From Impatiens glandulifera (Eukaryota; Streptophyta; Magnoliopsida; Ericales; Balsaminaceae): a stretch of DNA of 64,000 bases. Positions 1-12,104 of this stretch are shown here, piece by piece (the stretch's first letter is position 1; each line of letters begins with the position of its first letter). The translations under genes were made by a program, and so were the position numbers. The notes under the pieces were generated by a model. That model was not told the DNA's origin. It saw only the letters and a program-made list of their open reading frames with translations, and searched no databases. The stretch spans positions 30,475,258-30,539,257 of the forward strand of contig NC_061863.1 in assembly GCF_907164915.1 (NCBI RefSeq), given 5' to 3'.

Positions 1-1389
1 AATTCTACCACATTCTTATTAATTATAAACTCTTAATTAATTATTTTAAGACTGAAATCATATGTTTCCATTATAATTAATTTTAATTACTATTAAATAT
101 AACCACTAATTTTATTTTATTTGAAAATTATAACTTAACCTTTTAGTTAATTTTTCATTTATTAAAATAATAATTCCAATAACTATCAAACTTTTAATGG
201 AAAAGAAAACAAATTATTGTTTTCTAAATTATTTCAATAAAACGTTTGTATAATGAATATACATCATTTTTCTTTAGAATATAAATCTACATCAACATAT
301 ATTAGCTTATAAAAGTAAGCTTTCATACAAATAATATTAATAATAATTAACATTATATGTATACAATAAAGACTTATCTTTATTTGTAGATTCTTCTATT
401 CCTTCAGATGAACAACTTTATCTTATCGAAATAAGCCATCATCTCCTTTGCAACATCGCGACTCGTATTTCTGAAACATCAAAGACAAAGATTTTCGACG
501 GCAAAAACTACTAAATAACTTAGCACACAAAGCTATTTTAAGATTGTTAGAAATCTTGTCTTGAAATAAATTACTGAAATATATATAAAATGATGTACAA
601 ATAAATGAAATAAATAAAATATATGAAGAACAAAATCACCGATTGATATGTTGATTCGAGGCATGTGCTAGACACATTTCCCTTAAAACAGTTCCATTGT
701 CTCCCGTTTGTGCTGGAGCTTATCGTAGATGGCTGTCTCCCACGGTACAACAAATTCAATAGTCATTCTGTACTGAAATCACTATTCGTCGAACTTGATC
801 AGCGTACCTGAACTATCACCGAGTTTCAACGGAAATATCGAGCAAAGAACTCGAAGAACACTCACAACATAAGAAGAATTTTGAAATTCTAAAGTGAGAA
901 AGAATGAAATGATGAAGTGAGTTTTAGATTAGAGATGAGAGATTTAATATTGTTGAAAAGTTAAATCATTAAATAAAATCATCATTTAATTCAACGATTG
1001 ACATTGTTTTCTTCTTCATTACCTTAACATTTTTCTCTTCATTATAGAGTAATTGTTTGTCAAAACAATTAAGACATTTACAATTCAATACTAACGTTAC
1101 ATGGTTTTCTAATTTGTTAATAGTAATATTAATTATCATAACAAATAATAATAATAATAACAAATTCATGTAAGTTACACTACAAATTAACAACATTTTG
1201 TTAATTGGCCATCAATACATTTTAGATCAATTAATTTAAATTAATTAATTTAAATTAATTGATTTAAATTATACATTTGTATCAAATTACACCCTTTAAT
1301 TCACTTTTGAATTTGATTTGATTTTATTACCCACATTCTAATTTCTATTAATTAACGAAATTTTTAGAACTAGTTTAAAAATTCCAACA
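1..1389 (-). repeat. LTR of a minus-strand LARD-like retrotransposon (3' LTR, cut by window edge)
   Basis: This stretch is repeated, base for base over long runs, at about 13384-15540. Read on the minus strand it begins TGTTGGAAT (the complement of 1381-1389), a typical plant copia LTR start, and is immediately preceded by a G-rich polypurine tract (complement of 1390-1399). That order, polypurine tract then TGTTGG, makes this the 3' LTR of a minus-strand element whose far end lies off the left edge. No coding ORF is supported; the short ORFs here are AT-rich noise. Confidence 0.8.
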
Positions 1390-2041
1390 ATCCCCCACAT
1401 TAATGGAAATTGAAAGATTAACCCGGTAAAAGGTTCAACAGTTGAATTCTACACAGAATAGGTAGGGGTAACCATTTGAACCTTCTCTTATGAAAGTATA
1501 TAACTTTACTAGCTGTTTGATTAGTAGACTCGACGTCCTTGAACTATTATGTCATTTGTGTAAACGATTACACACTTTCACATAAAATTCTCTCTGATAC
1601 ATGTCAAGCTCTCATGGTTGTGTCTGTTTTGGCCATGGAACACGCGTCTAGTTCTGTGAGAGGGTCTAGAATTGAGTCGTGCAATTCTTTCGAAGCGGCC
1701 CCACTTCTCCCACACATAGGTGATCTCTTTGCTCACAAAAATAATTAAAAGCGATATACTTATCATCGTCAAAATATATATTGTTTCGTTATAGGATTAA
1801 TCCTCAACAATAACTTTCCAAGTTAGTACAATTAGGTTGTCCCATTGAACCTAGTTTAAGAGATCTCCAGTTTGTATAGGTTGAGTTTCCTTCATACCAA
1901 CTTATAGTAGGCTAATGTCTCAAAACATTAAAACTATTTCTCTATTTAATAATCTGATTAGTGGATTCATAATGTTATCTTTGATTTACATAGTCAAATT
2001 TGATAACTCCATTAGAGAGTATAGTCTAATGACATTATGTC
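1390..2041 (-). other. Internal region of LARD-like element, 3' side, with polypurine tract
   Basis: This is non-coding sequence between the 3' LTR and the CACTA insertion. The complement of 1390-1399 is a TGTGGGGGAT polypurine tract flush with the LTR. I see no gag, protease, integrase or reverse transcriptase motif on either strand. The last three bases (2039-2041, GTC) are the left target-site copy of the CACTA transposon, so this stretch was once contiguous with 10447 onward. Confidence 0.65.
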
Positions 2042-2755
2042 CACTAGTAAAAAAATAGGTTTCTGTAACGATGCCTAGTAACGGCGGTCGAACGCCATTA
2101 CTGAAGATTTTTATCAGTAACGGCTATTAAAAACCGTTACTATTATGAACATATCTGTAACGGCTATTAAATGCCGTTACTAATAAAATGAAACAGTAAC
2201 GGACATAAGAATGAACCATTACGGATAATAGCAGTTTAATTCTTTTTTTTCGAATTAGTGGTATCAGTAACGGTTATTGAAGAGCCGTTACAGATACTGA
2301 TTCACTTTGCAGTTATTGGAACTGGTTATCTGTAACGGTTTAGGAATTAGCCGTTACTGATTATATATCTGTAACGGTTACTGATGAACCGTTACAGATA
2401 TGAAGCCGTCTTTTCATCTTCTTTCACTATCTGTAACGGTTTAACAGTAACCGTTACAGATATGAAGCCGTCTTTTCATCTCCTCTTTCGCTATCTGTAA
2501 CGGTTATTGAGAAACCGTTACAGATATGAAGCCGTCTTTTCATCTGATTTTCTACTATCTGTAACGGTTTATCAATAACCGTTACAGATACTACTTCAAT
2601 TTACAGTTTTGGAATTTGTTATCAGTAACGGTCTTCGATTTTCTACTATCTGTAACGGGTGTTCAATAACCGTTACAGATAGTGTTAAAAAGAAAATAAA
2701 ACGGCATATATCAATCTGTAACGGTGTTATCAATAACCGTTACTGATAGACTAAA
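2042..2755. repeat. CACTA left subterminal repeat array
   Basis: More than a dozen copies of TAACGG and its complement CCGTTA occur here, mostly as inverted pairs inside units of the type ATCTGTAACGGTT...AACCGTTACAGAT, often separated by the spacer GAAGCCGTCTTTTCATC. In En/Spm such subterminal motifs bind the TNPA protein and bring the two ends together. The same motif recurs at 9995-10443, so both ends could bind the same factor, most likely the product of 7940-9711. Confidence 0.85.
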
Positions 2756-4509
2756 GTAACCCGTGAACAACTTCTTCTTTCTTTTCTTTCCTCTTCTTTC
2801 TTTTCTTTCTTCCTTCGCGCTTTCTGCTCTTCTTCCCCGATCAGTCGCCGCCATTGTTGAAGTCGCCGCCCGTGAAGTCGCCGCCCGTGTTGAAGTCGCC
2901 GCCAGGTAAGTTTTCTTCCCCTTTTCTTCTCTCCCCCGTTCCGCCGCGCGTTCCACCGTGTTGAAGTCGCCGCGCCGTTCTGCCGTTCATCGTCGATCAT
3001 CGATCATCGATTCAACAGGTAATTAAGACTTCTTCTCCCTCTAATTAGGATTATTTGATAGACAATCACACCATTTTCATCATGCATTAGGGTTAAAAAT
3101 CTAATGGTGCATTTTCATAGCCGTTTGGTTCTATTTGGTTTCTGCTGTTCTATTTTGGTTTGATTTCTGCTATTAGGGTTTGTATAATATGCATGTTGAA
3201 CAGGAAATATAAGGTTTTGTTATTAGGTGAGATCAAATGGCAGCTCTATTTTGGTTTGATATATTTCTGCTATTAGGTTTTGAACAGGAAACCTCACAGC
3301 AAACAAAACTTCAACTGTTGCTATATGATTGAATGCTTGCGTTTGTACATTCTATTTCATCCTAAGTTTAATGATAGAATACAAACAGTGAATATGTGAT
3401 CAATATAGTTATGGTTTTACCTAGGTTTCAAGTGTGGCATGTAAAAATATGACAAGGGAATCCAAAGTAATATAATAAGATGGTCCATCCATATTATTAA
3501 GTGTCAACTGAACCCGAAAACAAGTTAAGAAAGAAGTCCCCACTACTAAGTAAATCAATCATATTCTAGGCCAACTTTTCCAAAAAACAATCATCATTTA
3601 CACAAGTTGAGCAAGAGAAAACATTATTGAGTACACAATTGTTCCTTTTTCAAAGGACCATCATAAAATTCATATGTTAAGTAAGTTTAATAATAATATT
3701 GAGATGGATCTAAAATAATATAATGATTTCACAGGAAGAAAGGAAGATCCCTAATTACCAGTTGGATCAGTATCAACATCTCCATTTCCAGCTTCCTGAA
3801 ACCGTGATCTAGACCTAGATTTTGAACTGTTGAATTCGTTCTTTACTGCCGTTTGAACGGTATAATCAGGTAGTCCATCATGTTACTTCTTATATATGTT
3901 GAACTGTTGAATCAGGTTTTCATTATCATTTTTTGCATTTGAACTATTGAATCAGGTTGTACGTATCCATTTCAATTCTATCGGGGTTTGAATTTGCCAT
4001 TGTCTTTGCTGCCGCGGATTGTAGTTTGCACTTCAAAATTCAGGTTAGTTCTTATTTACAATCAATGTTAGATTGTTAGTAGATTATTGATGTTAGGTTA
4101 GTGGATAATTAATTTGTATGTTAGGTTATATAATATTGAATGCTAAGTTAGATTATTTGATGTTAGATTTAGGTAAATTATTTGAATGTTATATTATTGG
4201 ATTTAGGTAGATTAAGTTAGATTAATTTGTATGTTAGATTATTGCATGTTTGGATTATTAGATTAATTGTATGTTAGAATATTATTGGATTGGTAGATTA
4301 AGTTAGATTAATTTGCATGTTAGATTATTGCATGTTTGGATTATTAGATTAATTGTATGTTAGATTATTGGATTGGTAGATTAAGTTAGATTAATTTGCA
4401 TGTTAGATTATTGCATGTTAGATTATTGCATGTTTGGATTATTAGATTAATTGTATGTTAGATTATTGGATTGGTGGATTAAGTTAGATTAATTTGTATG
4501 TTAGGTTAG
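2756..4509 (+). promoter_or_regulatory. CACTA leader: GC-rich 5' exon-like segment and intronic repeat tract
   Basis: Between the subterminal array and the transposase ORF the sequence changes from TC-rich (about 2765-2830) to a GC-rich GTCGCCGCC repeat tract (about 2845-2905). That tract ends in a strong splice donor, CCAG/GTAAGT with the intron starting at 2906; a second donor-like AACAG/GTAATT is at 3019. This looks like a non-coding first exon followed by a long leader intron, as in other plant CACTA elements. About 4065-4505 holds imperfect tandem repeats built on TTAGATTATTG and TTGGATTATTAGATTAA. Transcription start and splicing are inferred, not proven. Confidence 0.5.
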
Positions 4510-7500
4510 ATGGAAATTCCAGACAAAACATGGATGACTATACTTCGTACCGATCCTAAATATAGTGAGGGGGTTGACAAATTCATAGAATTTGCTGAAA
4601 GGTCTACGGGTAGATCATCGATTGCATGTCCTTGTGTAAGGTGTGCAAATCTAGTATATGAGAATAAGAGTGTGGTTAGATCCCATCTTATTGTATACGG
4701 AATAAGACAAAATTATGGTTTTTGGTATTTTCACGGTGAAAAGAGATCAATTGGACATCAACTTGTAAATGCTGTTACCGAGAATGTGGAGGAAGATGAA
4801 TCAGATGATGAAATTGAAGACGAACCGATCAATGAACCACCGAATAACGAGACTAATATCATGGAAGACGAACCTGTTGAAGTTTGCGAGGATCATCTAA
4901 TGGAAGATATTATTGCTGAGGATCATCTAATGGAAGATATTATTGGTAATTTGTACCCTAATGTCAACATTGATAATGAATGGTCGAGTGAAAATGAGCC
5001 TCCCGTTGATGATGCTAATACGTTTTACAAATTGTTGGACGATTCGAAACTACCTTTGTATGAAGGTTCTCGCATTTCCAAAGCCTCAACTCTTCTTAAA
5101 CTTCTTCACATCAAGAATGTAGGTCATTGGACAAACACGTCATTTGATTTATTGTTGAGTTTATTGAAGGAGGATATACTGCCAATTCATAATCAACTAC
5201 CGAATTCGTATTATGAGTGCAAGAAATTCATTAAAGACATGGGCCTATCGTACGAAACAATTGACGCGTGTAAGAATGATTGCATGATTTTTCGTAAAGA
5301 GGATAAGGATTTGCATCAATGTAAAGTTTGTGGGCTTTCTAGGTGGAATGTCAATAAATCTAATGGTGCAATTCGAACGAAGGTGAATGGTAAGTATATA
5401 GCCAACAAGTCGCTGCGCTATTTTCCATTAAAACCGAGGTTGCAAAGATTATACATGTGTTCCAAAATTGCTCCACACATGACTTGGCATAAAGATAACA
5501 ATCCCGAAGATGATGTGTTGAGGCATCCTGCTAATTCAATGACATGGAAGACCTTTGATAACTTGTACCCAAATTTCTCAACAGAACCTCGAAATGTGCG
5601 ACTTGGTTTGGCTAGTGATGGTTTTCAACCTTTTGCTAGCGGAAAAACATCGTACAACATTTGGCCAGTTATTCTAATCCCTTACAACGTCTCTCCTACC
5701 ACATGTATGGATAAAAACAATTTTCTTCTTTCAATGCTCATTCCAGGACCAAAAAGTCCCGGTGATTGTATTGACGTATTTCCAGAGCCACTTATTGAAG
5801 AGTTGAAGGAATTGTGGAATACCGGTGTGAAGACATACGATGCAAGCAGAAAACAATATTTTAATTTACGGGCAGCTTTTATGTGGACTATTAATGATTT
5901 CCCGGCTTATGCAAATTTGTCTGGATGGAGTACAAAGGGTAAATTGGCATGTCCGTCTTGTAATCAGAACACCGCGTCTTTGAGGTTAACAAATTGCCAG
6001 AAGGAGTGTTACATGAATCATCGACGATTCCTCCCGTCTAATCATCGATGGCGCAAAGAGACCGATACGTTTGACGGGCATACGGAGCATAGAGATCCTC
6101 CTGTACTATTATCGGGTTCCGAAATTCAATTGCAAGCGCGAGATCTAAAGGAAATTTGTTTGACAAAGTACCTGCCTAAGAAAACGAAAGTTATACATGA
6201 ATCCCGAGGTGATAATTGGAACAAATTCAGTATATTCTTTCAATTGCCTTACTGGAAATCTTTGATGTTGAGACATAATTTGGATGTAATGCATATTGAG
6301 AAGAATATATGTGATAGTTTGTTGGGAACTTTAATGAATTTCAAAGAAAAGACCAAGGATGGAATTAAAGCAATGAAAGATTTGGTCATAATGAACATAA
6401 AACATTCCTTACATCCGGTTGAAGTTAATGGTGTTCTTCGGTGTCCGCCGGCCCCCTATGCATTGTCCTCAGAACATAAGAAACGTTTATGTCAGTTTTT
6501 GAAAGATATTAAAATGCCCGACGGTTTTTGTTCAAATATTGGGGCGTGTGTGAACATGGAGGAGAAAAAAATATCAGGATTGAAGAGTCACGATTGTCAC
6601 ATTCTATTACAATATCTCCTTCCACTAGCTACACGTGGCCTACTTCCCGATGATGTGTACGATGCCGTGGTGAATTTAGCAAGGTTTTTTCGGTTGCTTT
6701 GCCAAAAAAGTTTACAACGCGGGCAATTGGAAAGATTACATGACGACATTGTCTTGACACTTTGCAAATTGGAGAAGATCTTTCCACCTTCTTTTTTTGA
6801 TATAATGGTGCATTTGCCAGTTCATTTAGCTTTTGAAGCTTGTCTTGGAGGGCCCGTTCAGTATCGATGGATGTATCCAGTTGAACAATATATGAGCACA
6901 CTCAAGAAATACCTTAGGAACAGGAACTTTCCGGAAGGTTCAATCAGCGAGAGTTACCTTTTGAATGAGAGTATGAGCATGTGTGCCCGATATTTGGACG
7001 ATCAAGAGTCAAATGATGAATCCATAAATACAAGTACAACATTCTCCATTTTCATCACTATGGAAGACTTATCAAATGGCACATCCTACACATATGAACC
7101 GGGTGATCGTGAGCGTGCTCATTGGTACATTTTAAAAAATTGTCACGAAGCTGACGAATATTATAAGTAAGTCCATTAATGTCATTATGAGGTATGATTT
7201 AAGTAATAATTTAATCTGTCATTTGCGCAGCGATTTCATTCAATCATGCCCTCCTAATATTTCCAATGAGGCTCGGGATAAACAATACGTTAGATATTTT
7301 CAAGAAAGAGTAAGTAATCGTCTCAACAATTTTCTTTTTTAGTATATGACAATTAGTTTAACAATAATTTCTAATGAATATATAGGTGGAGCAACTAACC
7401 GATCAATCCGATAGGACAACGAATCTTAAGATTTTAGGACGTGGGCCTACATTGTATGCAAAGAAATATAACTCGTGCAAAATAAATGGGTACAAGTTTA

Positions 7501-7865
7501 ACACTGAAAAACATGACGAGAGCTTGACTACCCAAAATAGCGGGGTTTTGGTTGTTGGTAATAATGAGACCGAGACTATTAACTACTATGGAGTGATCAA
7601 TGAAATCATAGAAGTGATATTCTTTTGTGGAAGACGAGTGATTCTCTTCAAATGCAAATGGTTTGATGTTTATCACAAAGATCGGGGCATTAAAGTTGAT
7701 AAGTATGGTTATGTTAGTATAAATATCAACAGGATTCTACAGACTCAATTAAATGAACCATTCATAATGGCAAGCCAAGCACAACAAGTCTTTTACTCTA
7801 CAGATATGGCATCAAGGCTTGAATGGAAAATTGTGACACCAATAAATCCCCGTTATTCTAATTAA
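4510..7865 (+). CDS. TNPD-like CACTA transposase (tnp2 family), three exons
   Basis: This is the catalytic transposase of the CACTA element. Exons are 4510-7166, 7231-7309 and 7386-7865, with GT-AG introns; together they give an uninterrupted frame of about 1071 residues. Visible domains in order: an N-terminal transposase-associated domain with a Cys-rich segment (CPCVRC, near residue 40), a tnp2 catalytic domain, a DUF4218-type region (LKSHDCHILLQ onward) and, in exon 3, a DUF4216-type region (around FKCKWFDV). Candidate catalytic acidic residues are D370 (in LASDGFQPF) and D592 (in LDVMHIEKN). The start is the first ATG after the AT-rich leader and aligns with the expected domain start. 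Residues about 100-150 are acidic with a short internal repeat (DHLMEDII twice). The TNPA-like gene follows 74 bp downstream. No breaks are seen. Confidence 0.93.
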
Positions 7866-7939
7866 GGTTGAATTATTTTCTCTGAAGGGTTACTTGTAAA
7901 TTTGTCTTATAAACATTACATTCAATATTTGCAGCTATC

Positions 7940-9711
7940 ATGGCACCTAAAAGAATGCAAGGTACGAGTTTAAACAGCGCGCTACACGACCTTATACAAA
8001 GGACCGAGGAGCATTCAGAAGATCCCGTGCAATTGTGTAACTCTATCGGGGAAATTGATTTGGACCTTGATGATGTCATGAATGTTGATAGTGTACCAAA
8101 CACTATCCCCGGTGATGATGATGATGATGAGACACAGCCCCCGTCTGAGGAGCAAGCTGGAGGTACTTGTGTTTTTGCTTAAGTTAGTTGTTGTGATCCT
8201 ATATAATTTTTTGTTTAATTTTAGGATCTATTTCGAGAAGGAGACGGGGCAAGAACAAGAATAAAGCTGTTGGTAGATTGCAAGCGGGGAAAAAGATGAC
8301 TCTTCACTTTAACCCTGTTGATGGTAAACCAATGTGCGAGAATATGACAGCTTGGTCGAGGCATATTGGGAGTGTCATTCGAGACTCCAATGCACTACCT
8401 CATAGGACTTTGCGTTGGTCGGACCTGAGCTCCACACAGCTAGATCACATATGGATGGCTATCACGGTAACTTTTTATATTATCAAGTCCATTATGTATT
8501 CAAAACAATCTATAATCGTATTTTAATGTTCACTATTTAGGATCCTTTCGTGGCTGTGGGGGATGACATCAACAACTATCGAAGACAAAGTTTATTTCAA
8601 GCCAACAAATTATGGGATAGATGGAGATGTCATTGGAACACCACGTACATTAAAGCCCGTGAAAGTAACGAGCAAGCGATTAGGGCAAATCCCCCTCCCG
8701 AGATCGAAATTAGTGATTGGAATTATCTACTTGATCGTCGCTTTCTCACACCGGAATTCAAGGTAAATTATAGTGTTTATAAATAGCTCTTACGTACATT
8801 AATCATTCATTAAACACAAAATGTTTTCTTATTTGCAGAAAACAAGTGCTGTGAATGCGCAAAATATGTCGCATGTTGTGTACAAGAATCATGCGGGCAG
8901 CATCTCATTTTCACAAGTGGAGAAGCAAATGGTTCGTTTTATCATTGAATAACAAAGTTTATAATGTTATTACGTTTTTATTAATTATTAAATTTGTACA
9001 GGAGAAGACTACCGGTACGTCGCCTAATTTTGCGGAATTATTTCTGCACACTCATACGAAGAAACCGACTCTGCAAGATCCAAATCCGGTGGTTCCCCCT
9101 ATTATTCAAGAAAAAGTGGTAAGTCGTGTTTATTAGTTATATTTCTTTTATTTATTTAATGTATGTATGTAATCGAATGTAATTTGTGTTTGTAGACTGC
9201 CTTGCGAACTGCTATAGAAGAAGACCCGAATAGAAATGAATTGCAGTTGGCTGAGTGCGCATTCGGGTCTCAGGGACATGGGCGAGTTGTGGGTTTGGGC
9301 TCCGGTGTCACACCTAGATCTTTTAGACCTGATGCTCGTGGTGGTACTAGCACACAGCGCACTGACACGCAAAACGCACTTTTACTTGAGGAGATACATA
9401 GGATGCGAGAGGAGCGTGAAGCTGAGAAGCTTCAGTCACGGAGAGAGCGCGAAGAAGCCTTACTCGAGCGTCAAATGGAGCGTGAGGAAGCACAAAGGCA
9501 GCGTGAAATGGAGCGCGAAGAGTTATTGATGCAGCGTGAAGATGAACGTGAAGAAGTGCAAAGGGAGCGTGAGAGAATGCGGGATGAGATGCTTGAGATG
9601 AGATCGACGATGAACTTCTTATTATCCAGGATTCCCCGTGATCAACTTCCACCTGCCCCTCCCACTCGAGATGATGCCCCTCCCACTCGAGATGATGCCC
9701 CTCCTACTTAG
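7940..9711 (+). CDS. TNPA-like subterminal-repeat-binding protein (Transposase_24/Ptta type), six exons
   Basis: This is the second gene of the CACTA element. Predicted exons are 7940-8162, 8225-8466, 8541-8762, 8839-8931, 9002-9118 and 9196-9711. All junctions are GT-AG and the frame is kept throughout, giving about 470 residues. Features in order: an acidic N-terminus with an Asp run, a basic patch (RRRRGKNKNK) that could be a nuclear localisation signal, a plant Ptta/En/Spm (PF03004-like) domain spanning exons 2-6 (WMAIT/DPFVAV, LWDRWRC, SHVVYKNHAGS), a strongly charged Arg/Glu coiled coil (EREEAQRQREMEREE region) and a short PPTRDDA repeat at the C-terminus. By analogy with TNPA it would bind the TAACGG arrays at both ends. 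Exon boundaries are inferred from splice signals and frame. Confidence 0.88.
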
Positions 9712-9994
9712 AGATGATCCTCTTCCTCGTGATCGTCGTTTTCCCACTTCAATTCTGGTCAGTTGAAATACGTTAATTAATCGTTTTTGTGAATTTGTGA
9801 TATGATTGTAGTTTTTGGATGGATTATAGTTTTTGGATGGATTGTAGTATGTGGATGATTATTGTTTTGAATTAATGATTGTATTTTTGGGTTTTTGGTT
9901 ATTGATGATTGTAGTTTTTGGTTTTTGGTTATTGGTTCTTAATGATTGAGGTTTTAAATAGGTAAAAATTTGTAAAAAAAAAACTATTAGGGTT
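9712..9994 (+). other. CACTA 3' untranslated and intergenic segment
   Basis: This is T- and G-rich sequence with repeated TTTTTGG and GATTGTAG words between the stop of the TNPA-like gene and the right subterminal array. It probably includes the 3' UTR. No gene is seen. Confidence 0.45.
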
Positions 9995-10443
9995 TAGTAA
10001 CGGTTAAATAATTACAAAAACCGTTAATAAAAATCTAACTGTAACGGTTTAAGAAATAAAAAACCGTCACAAAAACAAAACGAGCATCTGTAACGGTTTT
10101 CGAAAACCGTTACAGATGAAATAAGTCTTTTAGTAACGGTTTTTAGCCGGCTAAAACGGTTACTATTGTTCCGTTACTATCTGTAACGGTTTTATAAAAC
10201 CGTTACAGATACTCGTGTTGTTTCTGTGACGGTTTTTACACGGCTAGAACCGTTACTGTTATTCAATGACTATCAGTAACGGCGTTCGAAAACCGTTACT
10301 GATACCTGAGAAGTTTCTGTAACGTAATTTTTTGTAACGATTGGTAACGGTTTTATTTGCCGTTACAAATAAGTTTCAGTAACGGCGTTCGATGCTTTCA
10401 GTAACGGTTTTAGCCCTTACTAATACCCCTTTTACTACTAGTG
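9995..10443. repeat. CACTA right subterminal repeat array
   Basis: TAACGG and CCGTTA motifs occur densely, many as hairpin pairs (for example around 10085-10110 and 10190-10205). The segment ends with the terminal inverted repeat closing at TAGTG (10439-10443) and is followed by the right GTC target copy. It mirrors 2042-2755. Confidence 0.85.
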
Positions 10444-11548
10444 GTCTAAGACGTGTATGTCTAGACTTGTCATTGACTATAAGTTTGTCCAATTTCAAAT
10501 TACTATCATAATAATTAGAATTTTTTTTTTGGTACATTTTAGTTAACCTTGGAACATCTTCTAATAAGAAGCATAATCATTCATACATACTTATCATTTA
10601 ATGTTTTATGAAAATATTATTTACTTGGCTAACTAATAGACAAAATGTTTTTGAACTATTCTGCATTCATGTAAACGATTTTATATTTTACATAAAAATA
10701 TTTTATTTTTCGACATAAGTCAAAAATATAGATTATAACGTTTAATCTATCCATCATAAGTTTTCTTAGATGATTTTCATACATAGATTGCACTTTTAAG
10801 TGTAAACATATTCACTTTTAGACGTAAAGTCTTTCATTTAATAATATCAATATATCATTTGATAACAACATGATATTTCGTTTAGTGCAATTCATATCCT
10901 TAATGAATTATATCATTTTATCGTAATTTTCAACGATAGAAATATAGTACAAAAGACACGTAATAAAATAATTTTCATTGACTTCATGATATATATAATT
11001 GTCACATTCACTTTTTAATAAAAGTATTATCAAATTTTTATATCATTATTATTAAATTTTTTATAAGTTAAGACTTTATAAACTTTAATTTTCATTTATT
11101 TCATAAAATCCTTTTGAAGACATTGATTCTTAAAAAAATTTATGAAAGCAATGTCAAAATATGACACATTTCTTGATTTCAAATCCTCAAATTTTAAATA
11201 TCGATTTGAGCACCAACTCAGCAAATATAAACAAAACATTTTCTTGTTATTTTTTTTCTTTTTGTAAAGTTGTGTAACTTTATCTTTTATAGAGAACATA
11301 TTTCTCTAACAATAAATTATATTTTTATTTATCATAATATACACAATTATTTTTGTGTTATAATCAATAAAAAAAATTTGCCCTCACATTCGTGTTGGTA
11401 TCCTTTTTAAATCACACACATTTTTATGATTTAAATCAATGGTTTTCTAATCAAGAAATTGTTACACAGTTCTTTTACAAATTTCTTTTATTATATTTAT
11501 CATACATTGAATATGATAACTATATCATAAATATTTAATTGAATAAAA

Positions 11549-12050
11549 CGTAATTTCTATACAAGAGATTAGTATGTTTATTCATTTATAAATCATTCTT
11601 CACATAATCTGTACATAAGAAATTAAAATATTTATTTAAACACTTCATTTCTATAAAAGAAATTAGAATATTTAATCAAATAAATATTCACCGTATCACA
11701 TAATTTCTATAAAAGAAATCATAATGTTTCAAGCATCTTAAACTGAAGTCGCTTAAATATTTATTTTCGGTTGCACGCTTGCATCCCATAATATCGGCAC
11801 GTTTGCCACATTATTCTCAAATTAAACAAGACTTTTCTTGTAATTATTTGATTTCAAAATATCAAATTAAGTACGTCTTAATATACATTTGAACAATGTA
11901 TCAAATATATTATATTAAACCAAAATTAATATATATATCCATATATATGAAATTAATATTATTAATTTTAGTCACCACGAAAAACAAATATATATATATA
12001 TATAATAGTTTAGAAACATAATCAAATAAATAATATGTCATATGTTATTA

Positions 12051-12104
<54 letters not shown>

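Larger units (their letters stand above)
2042..10443 (+). mobile_element. Complete CACTA (En/Spm) DNA transposon
   Basis: The element starts CACTAGTA and ends with the inverted counterpart TACTAGTG at 10443. It is flanked by identical 3-bp target duplications GTC (2039-2041 and 10444-10446), as expected for the CACTA superfamily. Subterminal arrays of TAACGG-type motifs, many in hairpin pairs, lie at both ends. Two genes run left to right: a TNPD-like tnp2 transposase (4510-7865) and a TNPA-like DNA-binding protein with a Transposase_24-type domain (7940-9711). Both stay open through every predicted exon, so the element may be autonomous. It interrupts the internal region of the minus-strand LARD-like element. 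Confidence 0.95.

Noticed and set aside
2711..3000. Two overlapping minus-strand ORFs rich in Arg, Lys and Glu
   Set aside because: They are the complement of the TC-rich and GTCGCCGCC leader tract of the CACTA element; composition-driven.
9347..9652. 101-codon minus-strand ORF rich in His/Ala
   Set aside because: It is the complement of the Arg/Glu coiled-coil codons of the TNPA-like gene.
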